From Deltaproteobacteria bacterium (GTDB lineage Bacteria; Desulfobacterota; JADFXK01), in NCBI GenBank assembly GCA_015233295.1, contig JADFYC010000082.1, positions 1,303-11,396 of the forward strand: a DNA stretch of 10,094 nt, written 5' to 3'. The notes below the pieces were generated by a model that did not search any database, had not been told where the DNA came from, and saw only the letters and a program-made list of their open reading frames with translations. The translations under genes were made by a program, and so were the position numbers. Of this stretch, positions 6,411 to 10,094 are shown in pieces. Position 1 is the first letter of the stretch; every line of letters begins with the position of its first letter.

Positions 6411-7967
6411 ATGAAGAACTTATCAATTTGCTTAACTTTGTTGCTATTCATCATCGGAGTGCCGGCCTTCGGGCAGGCCCAAATAGACCTGGACAAGGAA
6501 CAACTGGCCCGGGAGCACCTTTTTCAGGCTCGGAAGATGATGGATTTCGGTAAGTACTTTGATGCCCTGGAGCAATGCGAAACGGCCCGGGAGCTTTCCC
6601 CGGAGGCTAAAACCCAGGGTGAAGCCCTCCTGGCCCAGGCGGCGCTACTGTCCATCTTCCTGGATGCACCGGAGGCGGCCCTGGGAGTCTACAGGGAGAT
6701 CCTGGCCAAGTATCCCCAATCAGCGGAGACCGGACTATTTAGGCAGGGACTTTTGCTCCTGGAGTTAGGCCGGGTCGCCGAGGCTGAAGCCGGACTCCTT
6801 TCTTACAAAGAAAAATATCCCGCGGGTGACTTCCTGACCCAGACAGAGACCCTGCTGGGCGAGATCAAGAAAATGCCGACTCGGACCGCAGCTTCACCTG
6901 GGGCATTGCCGCCCGTGGCCCCGCTGGAGAGCAGCCCTCAGGTGCGGGTGTGTCTCTGCCTGACCGATGGTGAAGCCGTTATCAGAGGGACCCAGGCCAC
7001 CCCGATTCAAGCCTCCGGCCTGGACTCTAAAGATAGTTTCAAGATCAAAGCGGCAGGTGGCCAACTCTTTGTCAACGGGCTCCCCGCAAAGGAAAAGAAG
7101 CTCTCCTTTCAAAGTGATAGCCCTCTGGGAATCAACTGCGGCATCAAACGGAAACAGGTCCGGGGCAGGCTGGTGGCCGGCCTGGAAGACGGCAAGCTTC
7201 TCATCGTCAATTTAGTGGACCTGGAAGACTACCTGCTCTCTGCTGTGACCTCAGATGCGAATTCGTCCTGGCCGCTGGACACCCTCAAGGCCCAGGCCGT
7301 CATAGCTCGGACCTACGCCCTGTACCAACAGCTCCATCGGCAGGACTGGACTTATGATCTGGTGGATGAGGAGGGCGAGCAAATCTATTCCGGCACATCC
7401 CGGGAGCATCCCAAGGGGCGACAGGCGGTGAAGGAGACCAAAGGGACGATCATCTCTTATCAAGGACGACCGATACTGGCCGTCCGGACCTCAAACAGCG
7501 GAGGGTATACGGCAGATTCAGGTGAAGTTTTTGGTCTGCCCAAACCTTACCTGGTGGCGCAACCGGATCCCGAGAGCCTCAAGGGAAAGATGGCGCGATG
7601 GCAGAGGAAAATGACCCCGGCCCAGATCGAAGTCGCCCTGGCCGCCAAAGGACTTAAGGTCACTGGGCTGAAAGATGTTCAACCAGCCGTCAAAGGAACC
7701 TGTGGCCGAGTGATAAAAATGGGTCTGGTCTCGGCTAACGGCCCGGCGACCTACCGCACCAGGACCATCCTCAGCAGCGCCCTGAACCTACCGGAAATCC
7801 TTATAGACATCGAGCATCGGAATAATCAATTCATTTTCAGCGGCCACGGCCTGGGCCATGGTGTCGGCTACTCCCAGTGGGGCGGGGCCGCCCTGGGGGA
7901 AACTATGAACTATGAAGCCATCCTGAAATTCTATTATCCCGGCACGGCCCTGACGAAAATGTGGTAA
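6411..7967 (+). CDS. Exported TPR-SpoIID/LytB domain protein with altered catalytic residue
   Basis: The 518-residue protein starts with a signal peptide (hydrophobic 5-20, likely cut near AFG-QAQ at 20-25), so it acts outside the cytoplasm. Residues 30-150 are helical TPR-like repeats (LFQARKMMDFGKYFDALEQC, then AALGVYREILAKYPQSAE, then AEAGLLSYKEKYP). A Pro/Ala-rich linker at 153-172 leads to a SpoIID/LytB domain at about 175-517: LEDYL at 271-275, WPLDTLKAQAVIARTYAL at 287-304, SNSGG at 361-365, and GHGLGHGVGYSQWGG at 478-492, ending in AILKFYYPGT. SpoIID-family enzymes cut peptidoglycan strands lacking stem peptides, with a Glu in the PSEM motif after LEDYL. Here that place reads VTSDAN, with Asp282. 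Activity may be changed or lost. The ribosome site is weak, but no upstream in-frame start is possible because of a stop. No sporulation genes are nearby. Confidence 0.92.
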   Translation: MKNLSICLTLLLFIIGVPAFGQAQIDLDKEQLAREHLFQARKMMDFGKYFDALEQCETARELSPEAKTQGEALLAQAALLSIFLDAPEAALGVYREILAKYPQSAETGLFRQGLLLLELGRVAEAEAGLLSYKEKYPAGDFLTQTETLLGEIKKMPTRTAASPGALPPVAPLESSPQVRVCLCLTDGEAVIRGTQATPIQASGLDSKDSFKIKAAGGQLFVNGLPAKEKKLSFQSDSPLGINCGIKRKQVRGRLVAGLEDGKLLIVNLVDLEDYLLSAVTSDANSSWPLDTLKAQAVIARTYALYQQLHRQDWTYDLVDEEGEQIYSGTSREHPKGRQAVKETKGTIISYQGRPILAVRTSNSGGYTADSGEVFGLPKPYLVAQPDPESLKGKMARWQRKMTPAQIEVALAAKGLKVTGLKDVQPAVKGTCGRVIKMGLVSANGPATYRTRTILSSALNLPEILIDIEHRNNQFIFSGHGLGHGVGYSQWGGAALGETMNYEAILKFYYPGTALTKMW

Positions 7968-8047
7968 CGCGCCCGGCCGTCTCATCATCCCCCGCCCTTA
8001 GCTTATCCCCTCCGCCATTCAGATGTATACGACAATTAGAGGAAATC

Positions 8048-8113
8048 ATGGGATTATCATCAACGTTGCCCGGTCCTGATACACCGTCTATAGTTCAATT
8101 CAAAAAAAGGTAA
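8048..8113 (+). other. Possible 21-codon small ORF upstream of the phasin promoter
   Basis: MGLSSTLPGPDTPSIVQFKK plus Arg, preceded by AGAGGA at 8038-8043, four bases before the ATG. It ends at TAA 8111-8113, ten bases before the -35 box. The ribosome site is its only support. It is otherwise unremarkable and could be chance. The rest of 7968-8120 shows no gene or clear terminator. Confidence 0.2.
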
Positions 8114-8122
8114 AGAAAGCTC

Positions 8123-8151
8123 TTGACATGTATAACGCAATGCGTCATAAT
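8123..8151 (+). promoter_or_regulatory. Near-consensus sigma70 promoter of the phasin-phaR operon
   Basis: TTGACA at 8123-8128 and CATAAT at 8146-8151 are separated by exactly 17 bases, so strong transcription from about 8158 is expected. The spacer holds a perfect palindrome, ACGCA-A-TGCGT (8135-8145). A repressor there would block RNA polymerase. Confidence 0.8.
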
Positions 8152-8162
8152 GTCCTCAAGTT

Positions 8163-8171
8163 TGCGATGCA
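8163..8171 (+). promoter_or_regulatory. TGC-N3-GCA operator candidate for PhaR
   Basis: TGCGATGCA lies just after the predicted transcription start. PhaR of Paracoccus is known to bind TGC-rich dyads of the form CTGC-N3-GCAG. The core matches, but the outer C and G are absent. A PhaR gene is the second gene of this operon, so feedback repression is inferred. Confidence 0.4.
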
Positions 8172-8214
8172 TCATTAACCATCGTGGGCCCAAACTAATC
8201 TTACATCATTATTT

Positions 8215-8220
8215 AGGAGG
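8215..8220 (+). promoter_or_regulatory. Consensus Shine-Dalgarno of the phasin gene
   Basis: AGGAGG, nine bases before the ATG at 8230. It is a full anti-16S match, fitting an abundant granule-coat protein. Confidence 0.75.
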
Positions 8221-8229
8221 CAATTACCC

Positions 8230-8679
8230 ATGAATACTACAGACGGTTCCGTTGAAATCATCGCTCCCGTAGAATCCCGTTACTTCGTTATCAGGACGAT
8301 TAGGAAAACAGCCGACACCTGCGCGGCAACAATGAAGGACTGCCACGAAAAATACGTGCAAAAAAGGCTTGATTCCGGCAAAGATTTCATTGAGGCCAGA
8401 GTCAACAAGGTAACCGGTCTGGTGGATAAGACGGTGGAAAAGATTCAGGGCGTCAAAAAAGACGCCGTTGAAGCGGCCGAAAAGGCCATCGGATCAGGTA
8501 AGGATTTCCTCAAAAAGCTCCCCTGTTATGAAAAACTGGAAGATAAGGTCAAGAGCGGCCTGGAAAACATCTCTCACCTGATCAACTTACCCAATAAACA
8601 AGACATCGACCGACTGAATGCCGCCGTTGAAGTCCTCAACAACAAGGTGGATGCACTGAACAAAAAACATATCGGATAG
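8230..8679 (+). CDS. Phasin-like polyhydroxyalkanoate granule-associated protein
   Basis: The 149-residue, Lys-rich, almost wholly helical protein lacks a signal peptide and membrane segment. The middle (about 40-115) is amphipathic helix with repeating GKDF elements (SGKDFIEARV and SGKDFLKKLP), as in proteins coating storage granules. The end (NLPNKQDIDRLNAAVEVL at 118-135, then NNKVDALNKK) is a short coiled coil like the oligomerisation tail of PhaF/PhaI-type phasins. Phasins cover intracellular polyester granules and limit their size. The call rests on composition, the tail motif and the adjacent PhaR gene rather than on a long unmistakable signature. A strong promoter and consensus ribosome site indicate high expression. 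It is followed after about 100 bases by phaR, probably in one operon. Confidence 0.75.
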   Translation: MNTTDGSVEIIAPVESRYFVIRTIRKTADTCAATMKDCHEKYVQKRLDSGKDFIEARVNKVTGLVDKTVEKIQGVKKDAVEAAEKAIGSGKDFLKKLPCYEKLEDKVKSGLENISHLINLPNKQDIDRLNAAVEVLNNKVDALNKKHIG

Positions 8680-8683
8680 CTCA

Positions 8684-8704
8684 GATCAAAAGGTCTCTTT
8701 GATC
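8684..8704 (+). terminator. Stem-loop between phasin and phaR genes, possible attenuator
   Basis: GATCAAA (8684-8690) pairs with TTTGATC (8698-8704) around a seven-base loop. No U-run follows, so it is unlikely to stop transcription fully. It might lower phaR expression relative to phasin or protect the phasin message end. Confidence 0.35.
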
Positions 8705-8780
8705 CTCTTAAAACCATGGCCAAAATATAACCTAAGTTACCTGAAGCCTATTTCGGGGCTGATCATCAAGTGAGGAAGCT

Positions 8781-9449
8781 ATGCGCCAGATAAGAAAATA
8801 TCCCAACCGAAAGATGTACGATACTTCGGAAAAGAAGTACGTTACCCTAGATCAGGTGGCCGAGCTAATCAGGGCTGGCGAAGAAGTGAGAATAGTAGAC
8901 AGCAAGACCGGTGATGACCTGACATCGGCGACTGTCTCCCAGATACTGGCCCGCGAAAAAAATACAAACCAGGAAGAGGTTCCGCCGGGTCTGCTGATTG
9001 GTCTACTCCAAAAAGGCCGGGGCGCCGTTAGCGAATACACTAAGAAATACTTTTCTCTGTGGCAGAGTGCGGTGACTATGGCCGAAGATGAGATCGATAA
9101 AGTGGTCGGTCGGCTGGTCAAAGATAAAGAGATATCCGAGTCTGAAGGTAAGACGTTGAAGGAAGACATTCTTGACCAGGCGGCGGGATTAAGAAAGTGG
9201 ATTGGGGACAAGATCGATGAACAGATCAATGAAGTTTTCGGCAAGATGAACCTGGTTAGCCGCGACCAGATAACTGAGCTCACGAAAAAGATTGAAGCAT
9301 TGACGGCCTTAGTGGAAGCCCTGGAAAAATCGCGGGCCGGGTCAGTCGAAACCAGCCTCCAGACGGTACATCCGGACTCAAACCAGGATTCCGAAGAGTC
9401 GGATGATCAAACAGATCACCTCCCGGAACGCCGGGCAGCTCTGATCTAG
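8781..9449 (+). CDS. phaR: PHA synthesis regulator PhaR with phasin-like C-terminal region
   Basis: The 222-residue protein begins with the PHB/PHA accumulation regulator DNA-binding domain at about 1-62: IRKYPNRKMYDTSEKKYVTL, then LIRAGEEVRIVDSKTGDDLT. PhaR proteins repress phasin genes and are released when they bind nascent polyester granules. Residues 70-160 (QKGRGAVSEYTKKYFSLW, AEDEIDKVVGRLVKDKEIS) are amphipathic helix resembling the phasin-like granule regulators. Residues 158-186 (NLVSRDQITELTKKIEALTA, then LVEALEKS) are a coiled coil close in pattern to the tail of the phasin upstream. The last 30 residues are acidic and likely disordered. GAGGAAG shortly before the ATG supports the start. 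Both operator candidates lie at the operon promoter. The N-terminal assignment is very secure; the granule-binding role of the tail is inferred. Confidence 0.92.
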   Translation: MRQIRKYPNRKMYDTSEKKYVTLDQVAELIRAGEEVRIVDSKTGDDLTSATVSQILAREKNTNQEEVPPGLLIGLLQKGRGAVSEYTKKYFSLWQSAVTMAEDEIDKVVGRLVKDKEISESEGKTLKEDILDQAAGLRKWIGDKIDEQINEVFGKMNLVSRDQITELTKKIEALTALVEALEKSRAGSVETSLQTVHPDSNQDSEESDDQTDHLPERRAALI

Positions 9450-9555
9450 GGTTCTTACCCTCTTGGCATCACCTTGCAGTCTTTTTTGGCGCCTCCCACT
9501 GGATCGCCCCAACTTGCGCAACCGGCCATGGTTGAGCACCTTCCAACAAACGTGA

Positions 9556-9591
9556 ACCGGACTCAGAGAACCGGGTGTCTCTGTGTCCGGT
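9556..9591. repeat. Long imperfect inverted repeat (stem-loop)
   Basis: Arms 9556-9569 and 9578-9591 pair over 14 positions with one T-T mismatch (ACCGGACTCAGAGA with TCTCTGTGTCCGGT) around an eight-base loop. It is the strongest hairpin noticed in the window. No U-run follows directly on the plus strand. It could be a terminator on either strand or a mobile palindromic element. Confidence 0.65.
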
Positions 9592-9651
9592 CCGGCCCAC
9601 GGTTCAATTATTCCAGCGAAAGAGCTTTTCCGACCTGATCCGGAATTGTGC

Positions 9652-9712
9652 AAAAACAATCGGCGCAGAGACACAGGGCTTCAATTGTTTCAGCCCTGGC
9701 GACCCCGCGCCG
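9652..9712 (-). terminator. Probable terminator of the V-type ATPase operon
   Basis: Read on the minus strand, an outer stem CGGCGC/GCGCCG (9707-9712 with 9661-9666) encloses a second stem, CAGGGCT/AGCCCTG (9692-9698 with 9674-9680). It is followed by ATTGTTTTT (down to 9652). It begins about 30 bases after the minus-strand stop codon. The internal loop makes it imperfect. Confidence 0.5.
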
Positions 9713-9742
9713 AATGCGGTAAACATGCTAAATGAGACAGCG

Positions 9743-10094
9743 TTAGATATTGCCGGCCATAATCAAACCAAAGACCATGGCAAACAAAGCGAAGCTTTCA
9801 ACAATACCAACTGCGGCAAAACACTTTCCGAAGATTTCGGGCTTCTTGGATGATGCGAGAATACCCGTGGCAGCGACTTTACCTTGGAATATAGCGGAAA
9901 CCATAATACCCAAGCCGCAGAACAGACCGATTCCAAACAGAGCCAAGCCGGCTTCGGCTTTGACTTTGCCCAAGAGAACGAACATCAAAACGACACCGTA
10001 AATCGTCTGGGAAGACGGAGCAGCGGAAATACCGATAAACTTTCCGTGACCTTCTTCGACCTTAGCCATAACTCCGTGAGAGGCAGCACCGGCT
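9743..10094 (-). CDS. ntpK: V-type ATP synthase/ATPase proteolipid subunit K, 5'-truncated
   Basis: The minus-strand frame is open to the right edge, reading AGAASHGV before the first visible Met (10069), which therefore is not the true start. The family is normally about 150-160 residues with four helices; here the first helix is outside. Numbering from that Met, helix 2 begins APSSQTIYG (17-25), helix 3 contains SAIFQGKVAATGI (58-70) and helix 4 GIVESFALF (88-96). These align with PGTQGLYG, AQGKVAAAGI and MVETYAI of Enterococcus hirae NtpK. Gln21, Gln62 and Glu91 therefore match its Na+ ligands Gln65, Gln110 and Glu139, with Ser20 for Thr64. The subunit forms the membrane rotor ring moving H+ or Na+; Na+ use is inferred. 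The rest of the operon should lie to the right. The family call is secure. Confidence 0.9.
   Translation of the reverse strand, partial: AGAASHGVMAKVEEGHGKFIGISAAPSSQTIYGVVLMFVLLGKVKAEAGLALFGIGLFCGLGIMVSAIFQGKVAATGILASSKKPEIFGKCFAAVGIVESFALFAMVFGLIMAGNI

Larger units (their letters stand above)
9450..9742. other. Convergent intergenic region with stem-loops and no gene
   Basis: This stretch lies between the ends of phaR (plus) and the V-type ATPase gene (minus). Open frames across it overlap real genes out of frame and lack recognisable motifs. A weak AGGGT/ACCCT hairpin at 9448-9461 overlaps the phaR stop, and a T6 run occurs at 9482-9487, but they are not adjacent, so no convincing plus-strand terminator is seen. 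Confidence 0.6.

Noticed and set aside
8852..9283. 143-residue open frame antisense to phaR
   Set aside because: Ser/Ile-rich low-complexity translation opposite a well-supported gene; no domain seen.
9575..9853. Plus-strand frame in the convergent intergenic region
   Set aside because: It crosses hairpins and runs antisense into the V-type ATPase gene; no motif or ribosome site supports it.
1..10094. CRISPR array, tRNA genes, insertion sequence or prophage
   Set aside because: No regularly spaced long repeats, cloverleaf sequences, transposase or integrase motifs, or flanking terminal repeats were seen.

Overview
The window looks like chromosomal DNA from a mid-GC anaerobic bacterium, most likely a Desulfobacterota (former Deltaproteobacteria) relative. 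This is inferred from gene content, not proved: a B12-dependent (class II) ribonucleotide reductase, a V-type rather than F-type proteolipid, an iron-sulfur flavoprotein, a SpoIID/LytB-domain protein outside a sporulation setting, and a phasin/PhaR storage-granule pair. No tRNA, rRNA, CRISPR array, transposase or phage gene was seen. Both ends cut through genes.

Layout. Positions 1-2002 hold the 3' part of nrdJ. A DUF2442-type small gene follows at 2023-2297. It is broken by an apparent one-base loss in an A-run, so only its first half shows as an ORF. Next come a small secreted or membrane-anchored protein of unknown function (2401-2748) and a DUF72/YecE-family protein (2804-3547).

Positions 3637-6309 form a regulator-effector unit. 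A sigma70-like promoter with an embedded inverted repeat drives a MerR-type regulator that seems to carry two MerR-like helix-turn-helix units. Its stop codon overlaps (TGATG) the start of a 614-residue protein. That protein joins a membrane region of about six helices, a flavodoxin-like iron-sulfur flavoprotein with a C-x2-C-x2-C-x5-C cluster motif, and a C-terminal SCP2-like lipid-binding domain. A strong Shine-Dalgarno and ATG at the membrane/flavoprotein junction suggest a soluble form is also made.

Positions 6411-7967 encode an exported TPR plus SpoIID/LytB protein in which the usual catalytic Glu is Asp. Positions 8123-9449 are a polyhydroxyalkanoate granule operon: a near-consensus promoter, TGC-type dyads, a phasin, and a PhaR-family regulator with a phasin-like tail. 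The dyads suggest feedback control by PhaR. The right edge (9743-10094, minus strand) is the 3' part of a V-type ATPase proteolipid (subunit K) that keeps the Na+ ligand side chains known from Enterococcus hirae NtpK. The convergent intergenic region 9450-9742 has no convincing gene but holds stem-loops, including a probable terminator for the V-type gene.

The most interesting points are the membrane/Fe-S flavoprotein/SCP2 fusion with its coupled tandem-HTH MerR regulator, the frameshifted DUF2442 gene with a possible slippery site, the Glu-to-Asp SpoIID protein, and the self-contained phasin/PhaR control circuit.
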